13,887 nt of DNA. Origin: Sutterella sp. UBA1442. Its GTDB lineage: Bacteria; Pseudomonadota; Gammaproteobacteria; Burkholderiales; Burkholderiaceae_F. A program made the translations under genes and the position numbers. The stretch spans positions 9,451 to 23,337 of the forward strand of contig DCTK01000100.1 in the NCBI GenBank assembly GCA_002329575.1. Reading direction: 5' to 3'. Of the stretch, positions 1-7,048 are shown piece by piece (the stretch's first letter is position 1; the number at the start of each line of letters is the position of its first letter). The notes under the pieces were generated by a model. That model saw nothing but the letters and a program-made list of their open reading frames with translations. It did no database searches and had not been told where the DNA came from.

Positions 1-357
1 TAGATCCTTTTAATCGTATTGTAAGGATCAGATTCAAAATTCCGAGTCTACGACCTTACTTCACAGGGCGTATCCAGACTGTCAAATACACACGGTCTGC
101 CCTCTAGACATCATGAAAGTCTGGAAACTTTGAAGAAAAACAGATTTGCCGAGATAGAAGGCAATTTCCCGACACATTCCCCTACAAAGACTCGGTTCTT
201 AGGGAATTTCCACGAGTGTGCCCAAGGGGAGCGAGAAATCAGCACAGATTTGCTAATATTAGCTAGTTATTGACTACAAAAGCACTGACAAAACATATGC
301 CTACAGACAGTTGTCTTTCAGACGAACCGTCGTATCAGACCGCTAACGAGGTAAACC
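1..357. other. Gene-free upstream region of the lpxK operon
   Basis: I see no supportable gene in this stretch. All three minus-strand frames carry stops within the first 56 bases. The only plus frame open from the left edge (from base 3) ends at TAG 105-107 after 34 codons and resembles nothing I know. The region holds several short inverted repeats: GATCCTT 3-9 with AAGGATC 23-29, TCCAGACT 73-80 with AGTCTGGA 118-125, and AGACA 305-309 with TGTCT 312-316. None is followed by a T-run, so none is a convincing terminator. Its most likely role is promoter and 5' leader for lpxK. Confidence 0.6.
252..299 (+). promoter_or_regulatory. Possible lpxK promoter region with 12-base palindrome
   Basis: GCTAATATTAGC at 252-263 is a perfect 12-base palindrome. 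TG at 251-252 followed by TAATAT at 254-259 resembles an extended -10 element. Just downstream, TTGACT at 270-275 resembles a -35 box, but the hexamer 18 bases later (CATATG, 294-299) is a poor -10. Either arrangement would start transcription upstream of the lpxK ribosome binding site (GAGGT, 348-352). A 12-base palindrome is expected a few times by chance in a window this long, so an operator role is speculative. Confidence 0.25.
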
Positions 358-1377
358 ATGCGAGCAGGATTTGAGTCTTGGTTACACCGTCAGTGGACAA
401 AACGCGGGCTCCTAGCCTGGGCTTTATCGCCGTTATCGTTGGTTTTCTTAGCCGCCTCACGCAATCGTCGTGCCAAGATAAAACCCCATAGACTACCCGT
501 ACCTGTTGTAGTTGTGGGCAACATCTATGTCGGCGGCACCGGTAAAACCCCCGTCACCATTGCACTTGTGCGAGAACTCGTTAAACGCGGTTATACGCCC
601 GGTGTGGTCTCGCGCGGATTCGGTCGCAAAGACGATCTTGCACAAATGGTCTTGCCCGAGAGCCCGGCCTCTAACGTCGGTGATGAACCCTTATTGATTG
701 CTCGCCAAACGGGTGTGCCCGTTGCCGTGGCTCGTGACCGAGTTGCAGCTGCGCTCTTACTTTTGGACAAACATCCTGAGATTGACCTCATCATTTCCGA
801 TGACGGTCTGCAACACTACGCTTTGGCCCGTGATGTGGAACTTGCCGTTGTCGGCGCTCGAGGATTGGGTAACGGTTGGGTTTTGCCTGCCGGCCCCTTG
901 CGTGAACCGCCTTCCAGGCTCGATGAGGTCGATGCGATTGTGCTCAATGCCACAGAAGACACATTTGACAGCCGCACACCACGCTTTGCTGTCACGGCAG
1001 TGTTGGGCGCCGCGCGCTCTTTAGACGGCAAACGTAGTCGCACTCTTGACGAGATCGCTACAAGCGGTCAAAGCGTTTTAGCTGCCGCAGGCATCGCCGC
1101 ACCGGGACGCTTTTTTGCCATGCTTCGCGCCCACGATATTGAAGGTGAGACGATGGAATTGGGCGATCATTTCGCCTTCGATACCAATCCGTTTAAAAAC
1201 CAACCGCAAGAAGTTATCCTCATTACTGGCAAAGATGCCGTTAAGTGCCGTCAGCATCCGGAATTGGCTGATGATACCCGTATCTACTCTGTGGACTATC
1301 TTGTCGATATCGACCCCTATCTTGTCGATATGATTGAACATAAATTACGTACTAAGGTTGCAGGAAATGGATCTTGA
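358..1377 (+). CDS. lpxK: Tetraacyldisaccharide 4'-kinase LpxK
   Basis: LpxK transfers the ATP gamma-phosphate to the 4'-position of tetraacyldisaccharide-1-phosphate, giving lipid IVA, on the inner leaflet of the inner membrane. Visible marks are an N-terminal hydrophobic helix (about residues 17-34) before a basic stretch, a Walker A loop GNIYVGGTGKT at 54-64, SRGFG at 85-89, GDEP at 108-111, the family motif DDGLQH at 148-153, and FGNGW-like NGWVLPAGPLRE near 173-184. The length of 339 residues suits the family (E. coli about 328). The ATG at 358 is preceded by GAGGT five bases upstream. The C-terminal motif usually read as TEKDAVK is TGKDAVKC at 290-297, so the conserved Glu is Gly291. 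The gene heads an operon with the Trm112-like gene, which overlaps its 3' end by 11 bases, and kdsB, both fitting lipopolysaccharide supply. Confidence 0.96.
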   Translation: MRAGFESWLHRQWTKRGLLAWALSPLSLVFLAASRNRRAKIKPHRLPVPVVVVGNIYVGGTGKTPVTIALVRELVKRGYTPGVVSRGFGRKDDLAQMVLPESPASNVGDEPLLIARQTGVPVAVARDRVAAALLLLDKHPEIDLIISDDGLQHYALARDVELAVVGARGLGNGWVLPAGPLREPPSRLDEVDAIVLNATEDTFDSRTPRFAVTAVLGAARSLDGKRSRTLDEIATSGQSVLAAAGIAAPGRFFAMLRAHDIEGETMELGDHFAFDTNPFKNQPQEVILITGKDAVKCRQHPELADDTRIYSVDYLVDIDPYLVDMIEHKLRTKVAGNGS

Positions 1378-1588
1378 TCCCCGTTTGACCGCGGCACTGG
1401 TTTGCCCGGTCTGTAAAGGTACTCTGGTTAAAGACGAAAATGAACCGCTTTTGGTCTGCCCGCGTTGCCGCTTAGGTTTTGAAGTGGTGGACGGCATTGC
1501 TAACATGATTGCCGAGCAAGCCCGCGAAATCTCAGCCGAAGACGCTGAAAAATATGGTCAACGTTTAAGCGTCGTCCGAGGAGCTTGA
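1367..1588 (+). CDS. Trm112-like zinc-ribbon protein (YcaR family)
   Basis: This is a 73-residue protein of the Trm112/YcaR family, which commonly sits between lpxK and kdsB in Proteobacteria. Bacterial members have no settled role; eukaryotic and archaeal Trm112 is a partner subunit of methyltransferases. Cys13-Pro-Val-Cys16 and Cys31-Pro-Arg-Cys34 make a complete four-cysteine zinc ribbon, followed by the typical VVDGIANMI segment at about 40-48. I chose the ATG at 1367 because AAGG at 1354-1357 sits nine bases upstream and translation opens with MDLDPRL, the usual N-terminus of the family. An in-frame ATG at 1334 would add 11 residues without a good ribosome binding site. The start overlaps the lpxK end by 11 bases and the stop lies one base before the kdsB start, so the three genes are probably translationally coupled. 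Confidence 0.9.
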   Translation: MDLDPRLTAALVCPVCKGTLVKDENEPLLVCPRCRLGFEVVDGIANMIAEQAREISAEDAEKYGQRLSVVRGA

Positions 1589-1589
1589 G

Positions 1590-2357
1590 ATGACCGCCTT
1601 TTACTGCATCATTCCGTCGCGCATGAAATCAACGCGATTGCCGCAAAAAGCTTTAAAAGACATTGCCGGCCGTCCGATGGTCGTTCGTGTGGCAGAACGC
1701 GCCGCTCAAGCCGGTGCCGTTGACGTCATCGTTGCCACCGACCACGAAGATATTGTCAAGGCGTGTGAAGCGAACGGCGTCAAATCGCTCATGACTTCAC
1801 CAAACCATCCTACCGGTACGGACCGATTAGCCGAAACGGTCGAAAAGCTCGGTCTTCATGACGATGACATCGTCGTTAACGTGCAAGGCGATGAACCCTT
1901 AATTCCGATTCAAGTTGTCCGCGAAGTCGCTGAACTTTTGGCCGCCCACCCCGAGTGCGAAATGGCCACGGCGGCCCACCCGATTGACAATGTCGAAGAG
2001 TTCTTAAGCCCCAACGTTGTCAAAGTTGTTCGCGACGACAACGGAAACGCCATCACGTTTTCCCGTGCGCCGATCCCCTGGCCCCGCGACCATTTCCAAA
2101 AAGACCGCATCACGCTACCCGAAGGATTCGTTGCACTGCGCCACATCGGCCTTTATGCCTATCGTGTGAAATTCCTTCGACGCTATCCGGCCTGGGAGCA
2201 AGCTCCGGTGGAAAAATGGGAAAGTTTGGAGCAGTTGCGTGCACTTTACTTCGGTGTCAAAATCGCCGTGACGATTCTGGATTCAGCCTTGCCGCCCGGC
2301 GTTGATACAGAAGAAGATCTCGAACTCGTCCGTTCGCTTTTTGCTAAAGAGCAATAG
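1590..2357 (+). CDS. kdsB: 3-deoxy-manno-octulosonate cytidylyltransferase KdsB (CMP-KDO synthetase)
   Basis: KdsB activates KDO with CTP to CMP-KDO and pyrophosphate in the cytoplasm, the sugar donor for the lipopolysaccharide inner core. The 255-residue protein shows the nucleotidyltransferase signature IPSRMKSTRLPQK at 8-20, VATDHEDI at 48-55, HPTGTDR at 73-79 and the metal/CTP motif VNVQGDEP at 96-103 with Asp101, then FSRAPIPWPRD, LRHIGLYAYR and the C-terminal GVDTEEDLE. These match the E. coli enzyme block by block. GAGGAG at 1578-1583 lies six bases before the ATG. It follows the Trm112-like gene by one base, is the third gene of the lpxK operon, and uses the operon product logically, since KDO is added to the lipid IVA that LpxK makes. 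Confidence 0.96.
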   Translation: MTAFYCIIPSRMKSTRLPQKALKDIAGRPMVVRVAERAAQAGAVDVIVATDHEDIVKACEANGVKSLMTSPNHPTGTDRLAETVEKLGLHDDDIVVNVQGDEPLIPIQVVREVAELLAAHPECEMATAAHPIDNVEEFLSPNVVKVVRDDNGNAITFSRAPIPWPRDHFQKDRITLPEGFVALRHIGLYAYRVKFLRRYPAWEQAPVEKWESLEQLRALYFGVKIAVTILDSALPPGVDTEEDLELVRSLFAKEQ

Positions 2358-2374
2358 TTTTAGCCTTTCGGTTA

Positions 2375-2403
2375 GCCGAATAACGGCAGAAAGCGGCTAC
2401 AAT
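2375..2403 (+). promoter_or_regulatory. Candidate promoter for adk
   Basis: TACAAT at 2398-2403 is a close -10 match (five of six). The hexamer 17 bases upstream (GCCGAA, 2375-2380) is a weak -35. The predicted start, near 2410, would put the strong hairpin at 2422-2442 near the 5' end of the adk message. TAGCCG 2373-2378 and CGGCTA 2394-2399 form a small inverted repeat over the element. The location between kdsB and adk supports independent adk transcription, but the -35 is poor. Confidence 0.35.
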
Positions 2404-2421
2404 AGAAAGATAGGTTTTGAA

Positions 2422-2442
2422 GTAAGGCGCTTTGCGCCTTAC
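2422..2442 (+). promoter_or_regulatory. Strong hairpin in the kdsB-adk gap (adk leader or kdsB terminator)
   Basis: GTAAGGCGC at 2422-2430 and GCGCCTTAC at 2434-2442 form a perfect nine-base stem with a three-base loop. The following bases are mixed and the only T-run (five T at 2455-2459) comes 12 bases later, so this is a poor classical terminator. With the candidate promoter just upstream it could instead be a 5' leader stem-loop on the adk message, possibly stabilising it. Both readings are inference; the structure itself is plain. Confidence 0.5.
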
Positions 2443-2461
2443 CGTTTACAGTCATTTTTGA

Positions 2462-3127
<666 letters not shown>

Positions 3128-3149
3128 TTTCCGATAGCTTCAAAAATTC

Positions 3150-3190
3150 AAAGCGCCGACATTTCTCGTTGAAATTCGGCGCTTTCTTTT
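3150..3190 (+). terminator. Probable bidirectional terminator between adk and the yihY-type gene
   Basis: AAAGCGCCGA at 3150-3159 pairs perfectly with TCGGCGCTTT at 3176-3185. With C3160 bulged, ATTT 3161-3164 also pairs with AAAT 3172-3175, leaving a seven-base loop. The plus strand continues with a T-rich tail to about 3190, and the minus strand reads into a T-run complementary to the A-run at 3142-3146. It lies between two convergent genes whose stops are 22 bases upstream and 24 bases downstream of the stem, so it probably ends both transcripts. Confidence 0.85.
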
Positions 3191-3208
3191 ACTTTGCAGT
3201 TGGCAATT

Positions 3209-4465
3209 CTAGCGGTTGACCGGATGAACCAAACGCAAAGACTCCGCCATTGGACGATTTTTCCACTCCGCATCGGTCACCAAACAGTACCAATCGTAAA
3301 GCGGAGCTCCTTCCCTGGCAATCAACGTATTCGTTTGATCAACAAGAAGCGTATCAAATACACCGCTTAATGTTGTTGTTTGAGGAGACACTAATAAGCT
3401 CCAGTGCTCGTCATACTTTCGATCGTCTTTGAGCTTGCCGACATAACCGGCCTCAGCCAATTGCTCCAAGATGGCACCTGCCGCTTCTGGGTACGAGTCA
3501 ACGGCTTTACAAAGCGTATGAATGGACACGGAGCTCTGACCCTGTTCTTGTTTGACCATTAATTCATACAGCAGTGCAATTCCAGTAATAAAGTCATTAC
3601 CCGTTTTGTGCATATCGCTAAAGCGACCGCTTGTAAGCATTGGAATTGTCGCAGCCACAGCGGCACCGGACAATACCAATAACCACGTCAGATAAATCCA
3701 AATCAGCACGACGGGAATCAACACAAAGGAACCGTAAATCGTGGTCAGAGGACCGGTGCTCAAGTAGTAACTGAAACCCCACTTGATCACAATGCCCACA
3801 AGCGACGCTAATAAGCCACCCAAAATAGCGTGTGACCACTTCACCTTGCAATTCGGCACGTAAACATAAAGCGCACCGTACATAAAAGACTGCACGATGA
3901 GTTGCAAGAACATAATGCCCCAACCGGGTAACGCCCCTTGTACGCCCACGTCAAAATTAGCCAATGACTTAGTCAGCGTAAGACTGAAGGCCATTACCGC
4001 AGGCCCTAATGTGAGAAGAGCCCAATAAATGAGTACCCGCTGCATGACAGGACGCATTTGGCGCACGTGGAAAATTCGGTTAAGTGTTGAATCCACTGTA
4101 TTGATCAACAACAGCGCCGTGATACCCAAACCGGCCAAACCGAAAATCGTCAACCCTTGGGCGTGAGAGGTAAAGGCATGAACGTAAGAGATAATTTGCT
4201 GACTGTAGACTTCGGGCAAAAGGCTTGAAAATAAGAGCTCTTCGAGCTCTGCGCGCCGTTCAGCAAAACCCGGAAACACAGCAAATGAAACCAAGACCAC
4301 AGCCACCAATGGCACCAATGATAAAACGGTCGTCAGTGTCAACGAAGAGGCAACCTGATTGAGTTGAGTCTCCTCCATGCGATTGAGCACAAACTCCAAC
4401 AACTCGCGAAGAGTTTGTCTCCATGGACGCTTTTTATATTGGGAGAAATCCCATTCCCAAGACAT
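3209..4465 (-). CDS. YihY/BrkB-family inner-membrane protein with C-terminal extension
   Basis: This is a 418-residue protein of the YihY (UPF0761, BrkB) family. These were once called ribonuclease BN by mistake, and their true function is unsettled. About six hydrophobic segments are visible near residues 44-64, 102-122, 144-164, 182-203, 212-234 and 246-274; the last follows the family hallmark TIYGSF, which runs into a Trp-rich helix and ends LSGAAVAA. Residues about 285-418 form a soluble extension absent from the roughly 290-residue E. coli YihY; its helix-rich look (HTLCKAVDSYPEAAGAILEQLAEAGYV) recalls a winged-helix-like fold, as in longer betaproteobacterial members. The start ATG (4463-4465) has only a modest purine-rich GAGAG stretch upstream. 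It lies convergent to adk and downstream of rlmD with hairpins between, so it is probably transcribed separately. Confidence 0.88.
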   Translation of the reverse strand: MSWEWDFSQYKKRPWRQTLRELLEFVLNRMEETQLNQVASSLTLTTVLSLVPLVAVVLVSFAVFPGFAERRAELEELLFSSLLPEVYSQQIISYVHAFTSHAQGLTIFGLAGLGITALLLINTVDSTLNRIFHVRQMRPVMQRVLIYWALLTLGPAVMAFSLTLTKSLANFDVGVQGALPGWGIMFLQLIVQSFMYGALYVYVPNCKVKWSHAILGGLLASLVGIVIKWGFSYYLSTGPLTTIYGSFVLIPVVLIWIYLTWLLVLSGAAVAATIPMLTSGRFSDMHKTGNDFITGIALLYELMVKQEQGQSSVSIHTLCKAVDSYPEAAGAILEQLAEAGYVGKLKDDRKYDEHWSLLVSPQTTTLSGVFDTLLVDQTNTLIAREGAPLYDWYCLVTDAEWKNRPMAESLRLVHPVNR

Positions 4466-4494
4466 AAAACTTCTCTCAACAAATGAAAACAGTC

Positions 4495-4514
4495 AGCATT
4501 ATTTCACGAATGCT
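4495..4514 (-). promoter_or_regulatory. Hyphenated palindrome upstream of the yihY-type gene
   Basis: AGCATT at 4495-4500 and AATGCT at 4509-4514 form a perfect six-base inverted repeat with an eight-base gap, 30 bases before the start codon. On the minus strand, TACAAT (complement of 4556-4561) is a possible -10 farther upstream with no good -35. An operator role is possible, but an element this short also occurs by chance. Confidence 0.2.
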
Positions 4515-4592
4515 CACTGTAACTGCTTATTAAACAAAAAGATCTCCAAATTTTTATTGTACTTTAATCGCCACGCAATTAATGTCGAGCAC

Positions 4593-4619
4593 AAAAACTC
4601 AAGGCAGGAACGCCTGCTT
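4593..4619 (-). terminator. Candidate intrinsic terminator of rlmD
   Basis: On the minus strand, bases 4619-4602 fold into a short stem with a four-base loop (arms around CAGG/CCTG, seven pairs including one G-U). After three bases comes a run of five T (complement of 4593-4597). This is a compact intrinsic terminator signature, about 60 bases after the rlmD stop and just after a larger hairpin. It is short, so strength is uncertain. Confidence 0.5.
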
Positions 4620-4630
4620 ATCCTCGATTT

Positions 4631-4671
4631 TTCGATTGAAAGGAGATGCCAAGATCTCCTTTCAAATCGAG
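4631..4671 (-). repeat. Long hairpin after rlmD
   Basis: TTGAAAGGAGAT at 4636-4647 pairs perfectly with ATCTCCTTTCAA at 4654-4665 around a six-base loop. With A4666 bulged, four or five more pairs extend the stem outward. An alternative outer pairing uses CTCGATTT 4624-4631 with AAATCGAG 4664-4671. It starts only eight bases past the rlmD stop codon. Neither strand has a T-run right after the stem, so it looks more like a 3'-end protecting or processing structure than a terminator. Confidence 0.6.
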
Positions 4672-4678
4672 CAAACAA

Positions 4679-6100
4679 TTAATTGTCACCCTCTTGCGAG
4701 TTTTGATTTTCGAGAGGTTCTTCAGGCTTTTTTTCAGGCTTAGGACCGGGCTCAAGCACGGCGATGCTCTCAACGTGACCGGTGTGAGGGAACATGTTCA
4801 TAACGCCGGCCGCACGGATGTGCCACCCGCCTTCATGATGAAGCACTGCACAGTCTCGTGCAAGCGTTGCAGGATTGCAAGAGACATAGACTACTCGAGC
4901 GGGACGCTTGTCAGTTGCGGCTAACGTTCGTGCCAATTCTAAGGCGCCTTCACGAGGGGGATCGATTAACACGCGATCGATAACACCCATCTTTTGCCAC
5001 AACGCATCCCAATCTTCACAAGACCAAGTAAAGAGATTACGAGCGACAAATTCCGTTTTATCAGCCAAACCGTTTTCTTTTGCGCCGGCGCGAGCTCGTT
5101 CAACCAACTGCTCACTGCCTTCAATACCGATCACCTTTTGGCTTCGCACTGCCAACGGAAGCGTGAAATTGCCTAAACCACAGAAAAAGTCTGCTACGTG
5201 GTGCTCGGGCTTGACGTCCAAGAGACGAATGGCGCGGCCTACCATCGTTTCATTTAAGCGATGATTGACTTGTGTGAAATCGGTGGGTTTAAACGTGATA
5301 TGAACACCAAATTCCGGCAATTCAAGCTTTAATGCATTGAGATCCGCTTCATGCATCGGATAGCAGGAGTCCGGCCCCTTCGGTTGCAACCACACGCAAA
5401 CGCCATGTTCAAGGGCAAACGCCTCAAGCAGGCGCGTATCATTATCCGTCAACGGCTCAAGAATGCGGAAAACGAGAGCAATAACACCGTTGCCGCCCAT
5501 CGCCACTTCAATTTGCGGCAAGCGCTGACGAATGGAAAGCGATTCCACCAAACGACGCAATGGAACCAAGAGTTCACTAACACGAGCCGGCAATATCTTG
5601 CAATCGGTCATATCCGCAACGTAGCTTGAGGAGCGTTCATGGAACCCCACAAGCACTTCACCCTTTTTCGCAACATCGCGCACCGTCAAGCGAGCACGAT
5701 GACGGTAACCCCAAAAAGGTCCGTAAATAGGCGCCAAGATCGTTTCAGGCTTTACTTGGCCGATGTGCCAAAGTGCGTCCATCAGCACGCGTTGCTTGAC
5801 GGCCACCTGTGCATTAGGCTCCATGTGTTGCATGGCGCAACCGCCGCAACTGCCGGGTTCAAGTCCGAAATGAGGACAGAAAGGCTTGACACGTTGCGAG
5901 GACTCTTTTTCGATGCTGACGACTCTGCCGACTTCATAACTCGGCTTATTGCGGAAACGCTCATAAGTGACGATCTCACCGGGCAGGGCGCCTTCAATAA
6001 AAACGGCCTTACCTTCGCGATGCGCCACACCTCGGCCGTCTTGATCTAACGACTCTACCGTGACAGTAAATTTTTCAAGAATTTTCGGGGTTCTTGCCAT
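4679..6100 (-). CDS. rlmD: 23S rRNA (uracil-1939-C5)-methyltransferase RlmD
   Basis: RlmD (formerly RumA) uses S-adenosylmethionine to make m5U1939 in 23S rRNA. The 473-residue protein has an N-terminal TRAM domain (about 8-66), then iron-sulfur ligand cysteines C75, C85, C88 and C167 in the order known for RumA, then a Rossmann methyltransferase domain with [14 protein letters not shown] as the SAM motif, LIDPPREG, and the catalytic Cys408 in [20 protein letters not shown] supplies the conserved Glu444. A charged, Pro/Glu/Lys-rich tail from about 450 has no known role. The ATG at 6098-6100 has GAGGG ending nine bases upstream, so the start is secure. The ribosome binding site abuts a terminator-like hairpin downstream of the nlpD-type gene, so expression may depend on readthrough. 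RlmC and TrmA are relatives, but the TRAM domain and cluster spacing favour RlmD. Confidence 0.94.
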   Translation of the reverse strand: MARTPKILEKFTVTVESLDQDGRGVAHREGKAVFIEGALPGEIVTYERFRNKPSYEVGRVVSIEKESSQRVKPFCPHFGLEPGSCGGCAMQHMEPNAQVAVKQRVLMDALWHIGQVKPETILAPIYGPFWGYRHRARLTVRDVAKKGEVLVGFHERSSSYVADMTDCKILPARVSELLVPLRRLVESLSIRQRLPQIEVAMGGNGVIALVFRILEPLTDNDTRLLEAFALEHGVCVWLQPKGPDSCYPMHEADLNALKLELPEFGVHITFKPTDFTQVNHRLNETMVGRAIRLLDVKPEHHVADFFCGLGNFTLPLAVRSQKVIGIEGSEQLVERARAGAKENGLADKTEFVARNLFTWSCEDWDALWQKMGVIDRVLIDPPREGALELARTLAATDKRPARVVYVSCNPATLARDCAVLHHEGGWHIRAAGVMNMFPHTGHVESIAVLEPGPKPEKKPEEPLENQNSQEGDN

Positions 6101-6114
6101 TGGAAATGTCCCTC

Positions 6115-6170
6115 AAAAAATGATTGAGCCGACACGATCCGCAAGCTCACGCTTTCACGGATCAGTCGGC
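6115..6170 (-). terminator. Terminator-like hairpin between nlpD and rlmD, abutting the rlmD ribosome binding site
   Basis: On the minus strand, GCCGAC (complement of 6165-6170) and GATCCG (complement of 6158-6163) pair with CGGATC (complement of 6136-6141) and GTCGGC (complement of 6128-6133), twelve pairs with a small internal loop. Seven bases later there is a run of six T (complement of 6115-6120), directly followed by GAGGG, the rlmD ribosome binding site. It may end nlpD messages, or attenuate transcription into rlmD. Confidence 0.55.
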
Positions 6171-6204
6171 GATATTGACTGCAGATTAACTGCAAAAATG
6201 TCGA

Positions 6205-7005
6205 TTATTGGGGTAAGTATTCAAGCGGATTCACCGGACGGTCATTGTGACGCACTTCAAAGAGCAAATTCACCGTGTTGCTGTCACTATTGCCCATCTT
6301 GGCAATGACTTGACCATTAGTCACTTGCTGACCTTTTTGTACCAAAATCTCACTGTTATGACCATAAACGGTCACAGCACCCGGACCATGAGACAAAATG
6401 ATGAGCTTGCCGTAGCCGCTCACATTTTCACCCGTATAGAGCACGGTTCCGGCTGCAGCGGCTTTCACATCATCGCCCATATTGCCGGCGATTTCTACGC
6501 CCTTGCTGTTTTCATCCTCGAAACTGCGCAAAATTTGACCGCGAGCCACGGGCCAAGACAAGCGCGTATTGCCCATCGTTTTTTGCGTAGCGGCAGGCGT
6601 CGGTTGAAGTGCTGCGTCAGCTGGCGTTGTCACAGATGTAGCAGGCACCTCCCCTACAGTGACCGTATCGGTCGTTGTCGGTTGAGGCTCAGGAGTGGAC
6701 ACAGCAGTCACAGGTTGCGTACGAGCCGAAGTCAAACGTAACACCGTGCCAGGAGACAACAAGGTCGGATCGGTAATTCCGTTGGCACGAGCCAACTCCG
6801 TCGGGTTGCAACCGTTGCGAACGGCGATGCTATAGAGCGTATCGCCCGGTTGAACCGTATACGTATCACCGGTTAGCGAAACACTCGCAGTACTGGTCTG
6901 ATAACTGTCAGCACGGTTATAAATTGGGGCGCCGACTTGTTGCAACGAACACCCTGCTAAGAGACTTCCCGTGACGATCAAACCGACTAAAAGACGAGTT
7001 TTCAT
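6205..7005 (-). CDS. nlpD: NlpD-like lipoprotein with LysM and degenerate M23 (LytM) domains
   Basis: NlpD is an outer-membrane lipoprotein that activates a septal amidase (AmiC in E. coli) for daughter-cell separation. The 266-residue protein has a lipoprotein signal with lipobox LLAGC (Cys19), a LysM peptidoglycan-binding domain at about 48-91 (YTVQPGDTLYSIA), a Thr/Pro/Ala-rich linker of about 92-147, and an M23 domain at about 150-264. The zinc ligands of active M23 peptidases are replaced: the first motif reads SKGVEI with Lys168 and Glu171, and the last reads LLFEVR with Leu248 for His. It is therefore expected to be an activator, not an enzyme. I chose the ATG at 7003-7005 because GAGGA (complement of 7014-7018) sits eight bases upstream and the signal peptide starts there; the frame could extend to a TTG at 7038. 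It follows surE after 43 bases; pcm and rpoS, its usual neighbours, are absent. Confidence 0.9.
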   Translation of the reverse strand: MKTRLLVGLIVTGSLLAGCSLQQVGAPIYNRADSYQTSTASVSLTGDTYTVQPGDTLYSIAVRNGCNPTELARANGITDPTLLSPGTVLRLTSARTQPVTAVSTPEPQPTTTDTVTVGEVPATSVTTPADAALQPTPAATQKTMGNTRLSWPVARGQILRSFEDENSKGVEIAGNMGDDVKAAAAGTVLYTGENVSGYGKLIILSHGPGAVTVYGHNSEILVQKGQQVTNGQVIAKMGNSDSNTVNLLFEVRHNDRPVNPLEYLPQ

Positions 7006-7048
7006 AAACAACATCCTCACGTAATCGTATGAAAACAATCCAAATGAT

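Noticed and set aside
3..107. Plus-strand frame open from the left edge to TAG at 105-107, possible end of an upstream gene
   Set aside because: Only 34 codons, arginine-rich, no resemblance to a known C-terminus, and a frame this short stays open by chance fairly often.
5639..6049. 136-codon plus-strand frame opposite rlmD, and similar long antisense frames opposite nlpD, surE, tamB and tamA
   Set aside because: Each lies fully inside a well-recognised gene on the other strand, and the predicted peptides lack any family features.
7006..7038. Upstream TTG start for the NlpD-like protein
   Set aside because: It would place residues before the lipoprotein signal peptide and has no ribosome binding site; the ATG at 7005 has GAGGA at good spacing.
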